Notes under the pieces: model-generated | The model's database searches: none | What the model was told of the DNA's origin: nothing | What the model saw: the letters and a program-made list of their open reading frames with translations, nothing else | Shown: positions 1-6,093 of the stretch, piece by piece | Numbering within the stretch: position 1 is the first letter of the stretch | Layout of the letters: each line of letters opens with the position of its first letter | Source: a virus | IMG/VR virus record: IMGVR_UViG_3300046817_000813 | Span: 1-21,389 of that record | Length of the DNA stretch: 21,389 nt | Direction: 5' to 3' (one strand) | Made by a program: the position numbers and the translations under genes

Positions 1-2
1 TC

Positions 3-248
3 GTGGACGCGCTGCGCCGGATCGGCGTACGCGTGAAGGTCACCAGCAGCGCCGGCGACGGCTTGACGGATTTGCTGATGTTCTACCGCGGGCAAACCCT
101 GATCGGCGAGATCAAGCGCGACGACGATCAGGAACTCACGCCGGCGCAGGCCGAACTGCACGCCCTGGCGCTCGAAGCCGGTGTCGTGATCCCGATCTTC
201 ACGTCGGTGGACAATGCCCTGCTGTTTTTCGGAGCGCAATCGCAATGA
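3..248 (+). CDS. VRR-NUC-type nuclease domain protein, 5' end probably cut by window
   Basis: The 81 visible residues match the core pattern of the VRR-NUC branch of the PD-(D/E)XK nucleases. A Gly-Asp-Gly lead-in (18-20) comes before Asp23. A short strand follows, then Glu36-Ile-Lys38 as the E-x-K catalytic pair, then a Gln49 in the following helix. A final strand-helix segment (about 61-76) resembles the usual end of this domain. Such domains in phages are stand-alone nucleases thought to act on branched or structured DNA. The GTG at position 3 is only the first start codon in the window; family members usually have further N-terminal residues, so the true start is probably upstream. The stop overlaps the next start as ATGA. 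Family assignment rests on motif reading; the substrate is unknown. Confidence 0.7.
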   Translation: MDALRRIGVRVKVTSSAGDGLTDLLMFYRGQTLIGEIKRDDDQELTPAQAELHALALEAGVVIPIFTSVDNALLFFGAQSQ

Positions 249-439
249 GCAAATCGCGCTTCTACGGCGAGCGGCCGCCCTGGACCTGGGAGAAGCTCGA
301 GCGGATCCGCGTGGAGATCGAGCTGGACGTGCGGCGCGGCGTGTATTCGTTCGCGGCCGAGAAAAGGCTGCGCCAGCTGCGCGTGCTGCTCGCCCTCGAT
401 GAGGCCATCGCGCGCATACCGCAGAGCCTGCCGTCATGA
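245..439 (+). CDS. Small phage protein, unknown function (64 aa)
   Basis: I do not recognise this protein. It starts at an ATG that overlaps the stop of the nuclease gene (ATGA) and ends in another ATGA overlap with the next gene, so the three are almost certainly translationally coupled. The sequence has an aromatic N-terminal stretch (PPWTWEKL, 11-18), then an amphipathic Arg/Glu-rich helix-forming region to about residue 57. There is no signal peptide or membrane segment. Codons show the strong G/C third-position bias of the surrounding genes, which supports real coding. Its place next to a nuclease may imply a DNA-related helper role, but that is only inference from position. Confidence 0.65.
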   Translation: MSKSRFYGERPPWTWEKLERIRVEIELDVRRGVYSFAAEKRLRQLRVLLALDEAIARIPQSLPS

Positions 440-780
440 GCCGCCGCGAGCTGACGTTCCGCTTCCGGCCGATCTGGCGCGTCGAGCCGACCGACGACCT
501 GGTCGCCCGCTCGCGGGATCTGCTGCGCAGGATCCACAGCATCTGGCACAAGACGCAGACGGCCGTGTACGTGTTCGCCGACGCCGACGGCAGCGTGTAC
601 CTGGTCGCCACCGAGAACCCCTACGCCGAGCGCCTGGCGCGCATCGAGCGGCGCTACTTCGTCGGCAGCTACGGCGCGCACGCGCTGTTTCCCACGCCCG
701 ATCAGCTGCGCGAGGATCTGATCGCGCACTACTTCGAGCTGGACGACCTCACCCAACGCCTCATCCGCGAGGCCGGCTGA
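436..780 (+). CDS. Phage protein, unknown function (114 aa)
   Basis: Unrecognised soluble protein. The start is fixed by the ATGA overlap with the upstream gene. The predicted pattern is mixed alpha/beta: a basic N-terminus, a helix around 20-38 (LVARSRDLLRRIHSIWHK), two strands with YVFADADGSVYLVAT (about 45-59), then Arg/Glu-rich helices. Codon usage matches its neighbours, and the frame ends 26 bases before the next start. No catalytic motif is visible. It is probably an accessory protein of the same polycistronic message as the nuclease. Confidence 0.65.
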   Translation: MSRRELTFRFRPIWRVEPTDDLVARSRDLLRRIHSIWHKTQTAVYVFADADGSVYLVATENPYAERLARIERRYFVGSYGAHALFPTPDQLREDLIAHYFELDDLTQRLIREAG

Positions 781-806
781 TTCACCCACCCAACGGAGGA
801 TCCACC

Positions 807-1115
807 ATGTACGAGAAAACCGCAGAACGCGCCCTGGGCGCCGGCAACGCCATGGAGCGCGACCGCAGCCCGGTCGAGGTTCTGTTCGAACGCCTGGCCG
901 AGCAGCTGGAGAAGACCCACCATGTGTTCAGCAGCCTGGAAGGCCGCATCGAGGGCGTCCTGGCGTCCGCGCCGGCGCAGCAGCCGAAAGTACCGCTGGT
1001 CGGCGTCGAGGCGGGCGCCGGCTCCAAGATCGAGGAACACCTGCAGCGCCTGATCAACCAGGCGAACGGCCTGACCGAGCGGATCGTGACCGTCATCGAC
1101 CGCGTGCGACTTTGA
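807..1115 (+). CDS. Small coiled-coil protein, unknown function (102 aa)
   Basis: The ATG at 807 is preceded by GGAGGA at 795-800, a strong ribosome binding site; this start is preferred over the long upstream extension of the same frame, which overlaps the real upstream gene out of frame. The protein has two predicted helices (about 22-50 and 70-100) separated by a Pro/Ala-rich linker (about 51-66). Hydrophobic residues are spaced as in a short coiled coil, and the C-terminus ends in RVRL. There is no membrane segment or signal peptide. Small two-helix proteins of this style are common beside phage late genes, but no function can be named from the sequence. Confidence 0.65.
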   Translation: MYEKTAERALGAGNAMERDRSPVEVLFERLAEQLEKTHHVFSSLEGRIEGVLASAPAQQPKVPLVGVEAGAGSKIEEHLQRLINQANGLTERIVTVIDRVRL

Positions 1116-1300
1116 GAGTAAAACCCTGATCCGCCGGCGGGAGGAAAGACGACGGCGCCTTGTCGAGATGACACAACGTCGAGCCTGAACCGCCGGCGAG
1201 CCATCCTTCCCCGGAGAAGCACGACGGCAACAGCAAAACGCACAACTCCCCCCACCTTTGGCCCGCCGGCACTTTTCACCCCACCCACAGGAGATCCGCC

Positions 1301-1738
1301 ATGAAATCATCCGCCCAACCCAAGCCCGTGCACAGCGAGAACCGCGCGCCCAAGGCCGCCGTCACCGAGCCGGTCGCCGAGCATGTGCCCGCCATCGAAT
1401 CCGGTCCCCTCGGCACCACAGTAGACGGCAAGCCGGTGACCCATGCGCAGGCGCAGGCACTGGCCGAGCTGGCCGTCGCCGCCGACGCCGCAAACCAGGC
1501 CGAGCGCGCCGACGCGGCCGCGGAAGCCAAAGCCGTAACCGACGCGGTGCGTGCCGAGCGCGAGGCCGATCAGGCCGCCGCCGACGCCGAGAAGGCGGCC
1601 GAACACGCCAAAGAAACCGCCGCCGCGGCCAAGGCGGCCAGAGTCGCGGCCGACAAGGCCAAGGCCGATGCGGCCAAACACGCCGACGAGCGCGCCAAAG
1701 CCAAGGCCAAGGAGAAGCCGCGGGCGGTCGCCGCATGA
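1301..1738 (+). CDS. Ala/Lys/Glu-rich helical protein (145 aa)
   Basis: The start has AGGAG at about 1288-1292 and an 8-base spacing. From about residue 48 to the end the protein is almost entirely Ala, Glu, Asp, Lys and Arg, predicted as one long charged helix or coiled coil of the kind seen in TolA-like spacers and some phage structural or anchoring proteins. The first 45 residues are more mixed and probably disordered. The stop overlaps the start of the lipoprotein gene (ATGA), linking the two in translation, so a rod-like partner or spacer for the lipoprotein is a reasonable guess but not demonstrated. Low complexity makes homology searches unreliable here. Confidence 0.7.
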   Translation: MKSSAQPKPVHSENRAPKAAVTEPVAEHVPAIESGPLGTTVDGKPVTHAQAQALAELAVAADAANQAERADAAAEAKAVTDAVRAEREADQAAADAEKAAEHAKETAAAAKAARVAADKAKADAAKHADERAKAKAKEKPRAVAA

Positions 1739-2499
1739 ACGCCGCGGCCAGGATCGGGGTCTGTGCAGGCCTGCTCCTGGCCGGCTGCGTCGAGGACACG
1801 CTGCGCCCCGACTACGCGGCCTACCTGCTGGCGCAGCAGAACATCGCGGCGGCGCAGGCCGAGCAGCGCTCGATGCTCGAGCGTGACCTGACCGCGCAGG
1901 CGAATCGCTGCACGACCGACGCCTGTTCCATCGCGGTCGCCGGCTTCCGCGCCCTGGCACTTTCCGGTGGCGGCCAAGCCACGATCCAGATCGCCTCGCC
2001 GCCGGTCGAGCGCAACGCTTGGGATCGGGCCATCTCCCTGATCGGCGCCATCTCGCCGCTGTTCGGCGACCTGGTGCAGTACAAGTCCATCGTCGAGGCG
2101 AACAAGACGCAACGCTTTACCTCGCAGGAGAACGCCCAGGTGCAGATCGCCCAGGCCACGGCCTGGACCGGCGTCCTGCGCGACGTGGCGGCCACGCCGA
2201 GCTTCTACGTCGGCGGCAACTACGCCGGCAACGACATGGTGGGCCGCGACAAGACCGGCCGCGACAGGATCGATGTCGGCACCGGCCTGTACAACACCGG
2301 CGACCGCAACCGCTTCAATTCCCCCAATCAGGGCGGCAACGCTTCGAACTGCCCCGGTGGCGCCGGCGGCACGGGCGCACCAGGCGGCACAGGCGGCTCT
2401 GTGGGCGACATGGGCGGAACGGGCGGCAACGGGGCGGCCGGGGGCGCGGGTGCGCCTGGCGGCGACACGGGCTGCGTCGGCGGGGCCGCCGGCGGCTAA
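1735..2499 (+). CDS. Phage-encoded lipoprotein with glycine-rich C-terminal tail (254 aa)
   Basis: The N-terminus is a lipoprotein signal: two-residue polar start, Arg6, a hydrophobic core, then the lipobox LLAGC with lipidation at Cys18. The residue after Cys18 is Val rather than Asp, so outer-membrane sorting is plausible in a Gram-negative host. Residues 19-200 are a mixed soluble region with a Cys pair (NRCTTDAC). From about Cys206 to the C-terminus at 254 the chain is glycine-rich (GG, GGTGG and GAPGG blocks) with a second Cys at 247, so a disulfide closing the tail is possible. The gene overlaps the Ala-rich gene upstream (ATGA). Possible roles are a lysis-associated, superinfection-exclusion or virion-tip protein; the sequence does not decide. 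Confidence 0.75.
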   Translation: MNAAARIGVCAGLLLAGCVEDTLRPDYAAYLLAQQNIAAAQAEQRSMLERDLTAQANRCTTDACSIAVAGFRALALSGGGQATIQIASPPVERNAWDRAISLIGAISPLFGDLVQYKSIVEANKTQRFTSQENAQVQIAQATAWTGVLRDVAATPSFYVGGNYAGNDMVGRDKTGRDRIDVGTGLYNTGDRNRFNSPNQGGNASNCPGGAGGTGAPGGTGGSVGDMGGTGGNGAAGGAGAPGGDTGCVGGAAGG

Positions 2500-2519
2500 T
2501 CCACCAACGGGAGTGCGAC

Positions 2520-2720
2520 ATGTCAGCTATCGGGAAAATGCTCAAGCGCCAGCCGATCAAGAAAACCGGCTCTTTCCGCGGCAAGTCCAATGCGTTAGGC
2601 ATGGGCGGCCAATCCGCCCAGCTCGCGGCACAGGGAGTGCCGGGAGGGGTTATCGGCAACCTGGCACGCGCGGCGCAGACGGCGCCAGGCCAGAAGAACT
2701 TCCACAGAGGCAAGCCATGA
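2520..2720 (+). CDS. Small basic phage protein, unknown function (66 aa)
   Basis: Begins 20 bases after the lipoprotein stop with a GGGAG site at 2509-2513. It is basic, with a Lys/Arg-rich first third (KMLKRQPIKKTGSFRGK) and a Gly/Ala/Gln-rich centre containing QGVPGGVIGNLARA. No membrane segment or enzymatic motif is visible. Its stop overlaps the next start (ATGA), so it belongs to the same operon as the two membrane peptides. A nucleic-acid-binding or virion-internal role would fit its charge but is inference. Confidence 0.6.
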   Translation: MSAIGKMLKRQPIKKTGSFRGKSNALGMGGQSAQLAAQGVPGGVIGNLARAAQTAPGQKNFHRGKP

Positions 2721-2881
2721 TTATCTACCTGAGTCTGCTCGTCGCCGTCATTGGTCTGGTGATGTACTTCATCTGCTCCAATCCCAAGCTTGAACACGTG
2801 GGCGAGATCATGCTGTGCTGCGGCCTGCTCGCGTTCCTGCTCAGTGCGCGTGAGGCGCTGACCGTCATCGGCGCCCATTGA
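2717..2881 (+). CDS. Small two-helix membrane protein (54 aa)
   Basis: Two hydrophobic segments are visible, about residues 2-20 and 30-44, separated by a short polar loop (SNPKLEHVG). This is the size and shape of a class II holin or other small phage inner-membrane protein. No dual-start motif is seen. The start is fixed by the ATGA overlap upstream, and the stop shares one base with the next start (TGATG). No endolysin gene is visible in the window, so a lysis role is only a possibility. Confidence 0.65.
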   Translation: MIIYLSLLVAVIGLVMYFICSNPKLEHVGEIMLCCGLLAFLLSAREALTVIGAH

Positions 2882-2988
2882 TGCTCGCGATCCTCGGCTG
2901 GATCGCGCTGGGCATCGGCATCGGCATCGTGCTGGTGTGGAGCCTGCTGAAGTGGGCGGAAAGCAACTGGCGCCCGCCGTGGTGGTGA
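2881..2988 (+). CDS. Very small single-span membrane peptide (35 aa)
   Basis: A 35-codon frame starts at the ATG sharing its first base with the preceding TGA stop, a typical coupled arrangement. Residues 2-23 form one hydrophobic span rich in Ile, Gly, Leu and Val, followed by a Lys/Glu patch and a Trp/Pro-rich end (NWRPPWW). Its stop lies exactly at the foot of the terminator hairpin that closes the region. It could be a small lysis helper or membrane peptide; tight packing and codon bias support it as real, but no family is recognised. Confidence 0.55.
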   Translation: MLAILGWIALGIGIGIVLVWSLLKWAESNWRPPWW

Positions 2989-3018
2989 AAAAAAAACGCC
3001 GGCATTTCGCCGGCGTTT
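2988..3018 (-). terminator. Intrinsic terminator at convergent gene ends, strongest for minus strand
   Basis: A perfect 10-bp stem (AAACGCCGGC at 2994-3003 with GCCGGCGTTT at 3009-3018) encloses a 5-base loop. Read on the minus strand, the hairpin is followed by six more T residues (2988-2993). On the plus strand only TTT follows. It sits between the convergent plus-strand operon and the minus-strand HTH gene, so it can end both but mainly the minus-strand transcript. Confidence 0.85.
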
Positions 3019-3041
3019 CGCGTACTGCGTTTGTCAGTACC

Positions 3042-3284
3042 TCAACTGCGCAGCAGCTCCCGGCGGCGCGCGTTGGCCTCGGCGAGGACTTCGAGCGTGA
3101 ACTGCGCGGTGTAGGGAATCTCGCGCATCGAGGCCGCTTCGACCGGCGCCAGCCACGCGCGCATCGTGCGCGTCGTCACGCGCAGCGCACGCGCCGCCGC
3201 GGCCTGCGTCAGGCCGGCCTTGTCGAGCAGCCGGCGCAGGTATTCCGGATCGGGGTTGTAGGTGGCGGGGTTCGGTTTCTTCAT
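3042..3284 (-). CDS. Small helix-turn-helix DNA-binding protein (80 aa)
   Basis: Residues about 15-45 form a helix-turn-helix (LLDKAGLTQAAAARALRV then TTRTMRAWL), the XRE/Cro-like pattern in which AGLTQ-A-A begins the first HTH helix and TTRTMR the recognition helix. The rest is a short C-terminal helix. The ATG at 3284 is chosen because it has AGGAAGG upstream and overlaps the stop of the methyltransferase-like gene; the longer frame upstream overlaps that gene out of frame. It is the last gene of the minus-strand block, directly before the terminator. It is a plausible regulator of this block or of late genes, and a candidate to bind the repeated operator-like sites upstream. Confidence 0.75.
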   Translation of the reverse strand: MKKPNPATYNPDPEYLRRLLDKAGLTQAAAARALRVTTRTMRAWLAPVEAASMREIPYTAQFTLEVLAEANARRRELLRS

Positions 3285-3952
3285 GGTCCTTCCTCGATGG
3301 GTGGTGCGGGGAGCGAGCCCCACTGATCGGCCATCGCTTCGGCGATGCCGGTGTACGTTTCGGCCCGTTTCTGCCAGCGGTCGTCCGCCGGCGTGAGCTT
3401 GTTCTGGCCGCTGTCGGTCTGGTTCGCCCAGCGCGGCCTGCCGTCGACCAGCCGCGGCTCGACGTAGCCCGTGGCGCGCAACCGCGGCAGGTTCTGCAGC
3501 CACAGGCAGGTGCGCTTCGAAGCGTCATGGCCGAATTGGTACGGCTGGATCGTCTGATCGGCGCGGCGGATGCGCGTGGAGATGCACGACACCGGGTTTT
3601 CGATCGCGATCCGGGCGATCGGCGCCGCCATCAGCCGGCGCACGAAGTCGAGCGCCTTTTCGGTTTCGGCCGCGCGCCCCGGCCGGCGCCCGTTCCAGTG
3701 CAGGCCCGACACGGCGAGGAACTGGCACGACGGGTGCGCGATCATCAGGTCGAAGGCGATCGGCTCCGCGCCGGCGCCGTCGAGGAAGTCGAAAATGTCG
3801 CCCTGATAATGCTGGCCGATCGGCGAGCCGATGGCGCCGAACGGCGCACCGTCGGCTGCCGGCAACAGGTCGCACGACACGACGAAGTGACCGCGCGCGG
3901 CGAACGCGCGGCGCACGGCACCGGAGGATTCGCAAGCCACCAGAACCTTCAT
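3281..3952 (-). CDS. Cytosine-C5-methyltransferase-like phage protein (223 aa)
   Basis: The N-terminus (MKVLVACESSGAV) looks like the SAM-binding loop and CDLLPA (28-33) like the strand that follows. A catalytic-loop-like segment IAHPSCQFLAVSG (71-83) has Pro74-Ser75-Cys76 where true C5-methyltransferases have Pro-Pro-Cys. Glu118-Asn119-Pro120 resembles the ENV motif. The end (RWQKRAETYTGIAEAMADQWG region, about 192-212) is typical of a phage family usually annotated as DNA cytosine methyltransferase. At 223 residues it is shorter than classic enzymes and has no clear target-recognition domain. The start ATG at 3952 overlaps the next upstream gene by ATGA. It may modify phage DNA against host restriction, or be a diverged relative acting on nucleotides; activity is unproven. 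Confidence 0.6.
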   Translation of the reverse strand: MKVLVACESSGAVRRAFAARGHFVVSCDLLPAADGAPFGAIGSPIGQHYQGDIFDFLDGAGAEPIAFDLMIAHPSCQFLAVSGLHWNGRRPGRAAETEKALDFVRRLMAAPIARIAIENPVSCISTRIRRADQTIQPYQFGHDASKRTCLWLQNLPRLRATGYVEPRLVDGRPRWANQTDSGQNKLTPADDRWQKRAETYTGIAEAMADQWGSLPAPPIEEGP

Positions 3953-4134
3953 GGCGTCACCCGCTTGGCCCGCGCGGCCTCGGCATCGAGCCTCTCGGAC
4001 AAGTCGGCCATGCGCCGGCCGTGATATGCCCGCGCCTGCTGGCGCGTGATGCTGCCGTTGTACTCGACCAAGACGGCCTGAATATCGGCCTCGTTCGCGT
4101 GCGCGGCGAAGTAGGCGCGCAGGGTCAGTTCCAC
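3949..4134 (-). CDS. Small unknown protein, GTG start (61 aa)
   Basis: This short helical protein starts at GTG 4134, with a purine-rich GAGGGGGA site about 7 bases upstream. It overlaps the preceding gene by 10 bases and the following gene by ATGA, so it is translated as part of the chain. It reads as three short helices with charged residues (ITRQQARAYHGRRMADLSERL) and has no membrane segment. I do not recognise a family. The ITRQQARAYHGRR stretch could be part of a small DNA-binding fold, but that is weak. Confidence 0.55.
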   Translation of the reverse strand: MELTLRAYFAAHANEADIQAVLVEYNGSITRQQARAYHGRRMADLSERLDAEAARAKRVTP

Positions 4135-4373
4135 GGGCCATCCCCCTCTTCGTCGCGGTCGTCGTTGCGCGAGTCCGCCTCGGCCTCCTCGGCCGCTTCG
4201 TTCGCGGCGTCGATATCGGCCTGCATCAGCTCGCAGGCGCGCTCGTACACCTCGTCAACGTCCGCCTCGGCACCAAGTTCGGCACGCGCCGCGTCGTACT
4301 GCGCGCGGCTGGGCTCGACTTCGTCTTCGAACGGGCTGGCCTGTTTCCACAGGTCGTAGCCGGGGATGCTCAT
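4125..4373 (-). CDS. Very acidic small protein (82 aa)
   Basis: I count about 26 Asp/Glu against 6 Lys/Arg in 82 residues, concentrated in the second half, which is one long predicted helix ending in an Asp/Glu-rich tail (NDDRDEEGDG). Small highly acidic phage proteins can mimic DNA and block host nucleases or polymerase factors, but charge alone does not prove this. The ATG start at 4373 overlaps the stop of the upstream 133-aa gene (ATGA). No homologous family is recognised. Confidence 0.6.
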   Translation of the reverse strand: MSIPGYDLWKQASPFEDEVEPSRAQYDAARAELGAEADVDEVYERACELMQADIDAANEAAEEAEADSRNDDRDEEGDGPWN

Positions 4374-4771
4374 GCCGATTCTCCCAGCTTGGTCAGTGCG
4401 GTTTCGACGCGGGTCTGCAGGCCCATCTCCTCGTTGCCCACGAATTCCAGCGGATCACCGACGCAATCGGCATCGGCGCGGCCGGAAAAATAGTCGTGAC
4501 ATTCGTTCAGAATCTGAACGATTTCCGCGTTCGTTTCGATCAGGTCGCCGGCGCCTTCGATCGAGGCATACGCGGCCTGCCACGGCGCCTCGGCATCGGA
4601 GCCGAACCCGTCGTGCCACGTTTCGGTGTCGGGCTCATACGCGCACGGGTCCGCGGAGTACGCCCACGGCGCCGCTTCGTTGTCGGCGCAAGCGGAGATC
4701 ACGCGCGTGCTGCCGTCGTCTTCGACGGTGACGGTGACCTTGAGCAGGACGGGGATTTCGTAGGTTTTCAT
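4370..4771 (-). CDS. Acidic phage protein, unknown function (133 aa)
   Basis: Strongly acidic (about 27 acidic to 6 basic residues). The N-terminal half begins with alternating hydrophobics (EIPVLLKVTVTVEDDGSTRV, 5-24), a pair of beta strands, and continues with Trp/Tyr-rich loops; the C-terminal half is helical. Several Cys residues (32, 44, 97 region) could be structural. Both ends are ATGA overlaps with neighbours. The function is not recognised; together with the adjacent 82-aa protein it forms an acidic pair typical of phage accessory regions. Confidence 0.6.
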   Translation of the reverse strand: MKTYEIPVLLKVTVTVEDDGSTRVISACADNEAAPWAYSADPCAYEPDTETWHDGFGSDAEAPWQAAYASIEGAGDLIETNAEIVQILNECHDYFSGRADADCVGDPLEFVGNEEMGLQTRVETALTKLGESA

Positions 4772-5121
4772 GCGATCACCTGCGCGTCGATAGCCGGATA
4801 GAGGTTCGCCTTGGCAACATCGGCGCCGGCGCGATAGTAGGCATAGCCGATGGTCGCGCGGTCTTCGCGGGTGCTGAATCCGCCGATGCCCTTTTTGAGC
4901 CCGTCGAAACCGTTCCAGAAGTAGGTCGCGAACGATGACCCGTAACCACCACCACCGCGGTACAGCGGGCGACGACGGTCGCCGGTGGTGGACACGAACA
5001 GGTCACGGTGGCGGATGGCGAAAGCCAGTCGCGCGGAGTCGTACTGGGCGCGCATGGTGGTATCGCGGAACGGGTTGCGATAGGTGGCGCGGATCGCGTC
5101 ACGGGTTGCGGTATCGATCAT
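4768..5121 (-). CDS. Phage accessory protein, unknown function (117 aa)
   Basis: The ATG at 5121 has AAAGGAA about 7 bases upstream and follows a likely promoter and leader hairpin (5138-5188), so this gene probably opens the distal part of the minus-strand block. The sequence is rich in Arg, Tyr and Gly: an N-terminal helix, a loop with STTGDRRRPLYRGGGGYGSS (44-63), then WNGFDGLKKG and a C-terminal helix. No known motif stands out. The Gly/Tyr/Arg loop might bind nucleic acid, which is only a guess. It ends in an ATGA overlap with the next gene. Confidence 0.6.
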   Translation of the reverse strand: MIDTATRDAIRATYRNPFRDTTMRAQYDSARLAFAIRHRDLFVSTTGDRRRPLYRGGGGYGSSFATYFWNGFDGLKKGIGGFSTREDRATIGYAYYRAGADVAKANLYPAIDAQVIA

Positions 5122-5137
5122 TGCGGTTCCTTTGGAG

Positions 5138-5210
5138 GCAGCGGGATGCTGCGTGCGTAGTGTGGAGGATAAAACGACCTATGTGCAAAGGCCTTTACAA
5201 CAATTTACAA
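5138..5210 (-). promoter_or_regulatory. Candidate promoter, operator and leader hairpin for the distal minus-strand genes
   Basis: Read on the minus strand: TTGCAC (5183-5188), an 18-base spacer, then CACACT (5159-5164) give a weak sigma70-like promoter. Inside the spacer is GGTCGTTTTATCC (5167-5179), similar to the perfect inverted repeat at 8374-8386. Just upstream are a 10-bp palindrome AAAGGCCTTT (5187-5196) and two copies of TTTACAA (plus strand 5194-5200 and 5204-5210) exactly 10 bp apart, one helical turn. A GCAGC-N5-GCTGC hairpin (5138-5152) would lie at the start of the mRNA leader. The individual boxes are weak; the combination and its twin at 8368-8397 make it credible. Confidence 0.45.
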
Positions 5211-5410
5211 ATGCCGCCCAGGATCTCGATCGCGTTCGACCTGGCCGCTCGACCTGGGCGCCCAGGCGCCAAGGCACGCCCGCCCGTAGAACCGCACAGG
5301 ACGCGATTTGCGGCCCGCGGCCGAAAAACCGCTGGCTCCGCACGCGGGGCAGGGGCCGCGGCCCGCCTGCGCTGGCGGTCGCGGCCTGTCGTGCCTTCGG
5401 GGGTGGCGGG
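5211..5410. other. Non-coding GC-rich stretch
   Basis: Between the promoter-like region and the 79-aa gene I see no convincing reading frame on either strand. The stretch is GC-rich with overlapping self-complementary pieces (for example GGGCGCCCAGGCGCC at about 5258-5272) but no T-run terminator. Confidence 0.5.
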
Positions 5411-5650
5411 TCAGGCCTCCGCGGCGAGATAGGCCTCGATCGCCTGAAACGTGGGCTTGATGCCCAGCAGCCGGCAGGTGCGCTTCACGCCGGCGCCTTC
5501 CTTGGAGGCCTTGCGGCCGGCGCGCAGGCCGGCGGTGATCGTCTCGGCGAGCGCCTCGGGCGTCGTCGTTCCGGCCACGGTGGCGTAACGCGGGTCTGTG
5601 GCGAACAGCGCGCGGTATTCGGCCGCGAGGGTCGTCTGAAAGGTGGACAT
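5411..5650 (-). CDS. Small phage protein, unknown function (79 aa)
   Basis: Starts at ATG 5650 with a GAGGT site 8 bases upstream, downstream of one copy of the duplicated structured element. The protein is mostly helical: an N-terminal helix with LAAEYRALFAT, a middle segment (LAETITAGLRAGRKASKEG) and a C-terminal helix (FQAIEAYLAAEA). The central part is basic. It might be a small DNA- or RNA-associated protein, but no HTH geometry is clear. Codon usage matches neighbouring phage genes. It does not overlap its neighbours, so the element upstream probably sets its expression. Confidence 0.6.
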   Translation of the reverse strand: MSTFQTTLAAEYRALFATDPRYATVAGTTTPEALAETITAGLRAGRKASKEGAGVKRTCRLLGIKPTFQAIEAYLAAEA

Positions 5651-5670
5651 GGGGGTTACCTCGAAAGAGC

Positions 5671-5730
5671 GCAGCGGAGCGCTGCCTAGAACCGCCCCGG
5701 ATATCGGGGCGGCTCCGGGCAGGGTTCTAC
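5671..5730 (-). repeat. Duplicated structured intergenic element, copy A
   Basis: About 60 bp, matching copy B (6609-6667) at roughly 48 of 60 aligned positions with one gap. It starts at the stop of the gene above and ends just before the ribosome binding site of the gene below. It contains an inverted repeat CCGCCCCG/CGGGGCGG around GATAT (5692-5712 region), an outer pairing TAGAACC (5687-5693) with GGTTCTA (5723-5729), and a small GCAGC-N5-GCTGC hairpin (5671-5685). Confidence 0.7.
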
Positions 5731-6077
5731 AGCTCGACCGGCGGCAGCGCCGCGCCGAGACGTTCGGCCACCGTGCGGAACGCGATCGGGTGCACGCTGC
5801 GATCGTTGAGCATGTCGTCGGCCAGCGTCCATAGCTCGCGCGCCGGCGCCGCCGGCAGCAGCTGCAGCGCCGCGAGATTCAGCACCAGATAGTGGCCGTC
5901 GTCGTGCGAGCCTCTGAACCAGCCCATTCCGGGGCGGGTCAGCGCGTCGCGCATGTCCGCCTCGCTGGCGTCATGCCAGCCGCCGGTCGCGTTGAAATTC
6001 GCGACCAGCTGATCAATCGACATCACGGCCGGCAGCTCGCCGGTCGAGGTATAGAAAACCTGAAATTGTGCGCTCAT
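5727..6077 (-). CDS. Phage accessory protein, unknown function (116 aa)
   Basis: The start MSAQF at 6077 is preferred because a GGAG box lies 9 bases upstream; an in-frame ATG at 6083 would place that box only 3 bases away. The protein begins with a strand (FQVFYTSTGELP), then a helix with SIDQLVANF, a Gly/Trp segment (GMGWFRGSHDDGHY) and a Leu/Ala-rich helix. It has no membrane segment. Unrecognised; this mixed compact pattern is common in phage early proteins. The stop codon TAG lies inside copy A of the intergenic element. Confidence 0.6.
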   Translation of the reverse strand: MSAQFQVFYTSTGELPAVMSIDQLVANFNATGGWHDASEADMRDALTRPGMGWFRGSHDDGHYLVLNLAALQLLPAAPARELWTLADDMLNDRSVHPIAFRTVAERLGAALPPVEL

Positions 6078-6093
6078 GGTCATGGGCTCCGGG

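Noticed and set aside
1116-1300. Possible promoter or leader peptide before the Ala-rich gene (6-codon ATG frame at 1168, CCGCCGGCG repeated twice).
   Set aside because: The purine-rich box is too far from the ATG, and no -35/-10 pair with good spacing was found; only a short repeat remains.
2717-2988. Lysis cassette (holin plus endolysin).
   Set aside because: Two small membrane proteins fit holin shape, but no endolysin or spanin partner is visible here, so I did not name the region a lysis cassette.
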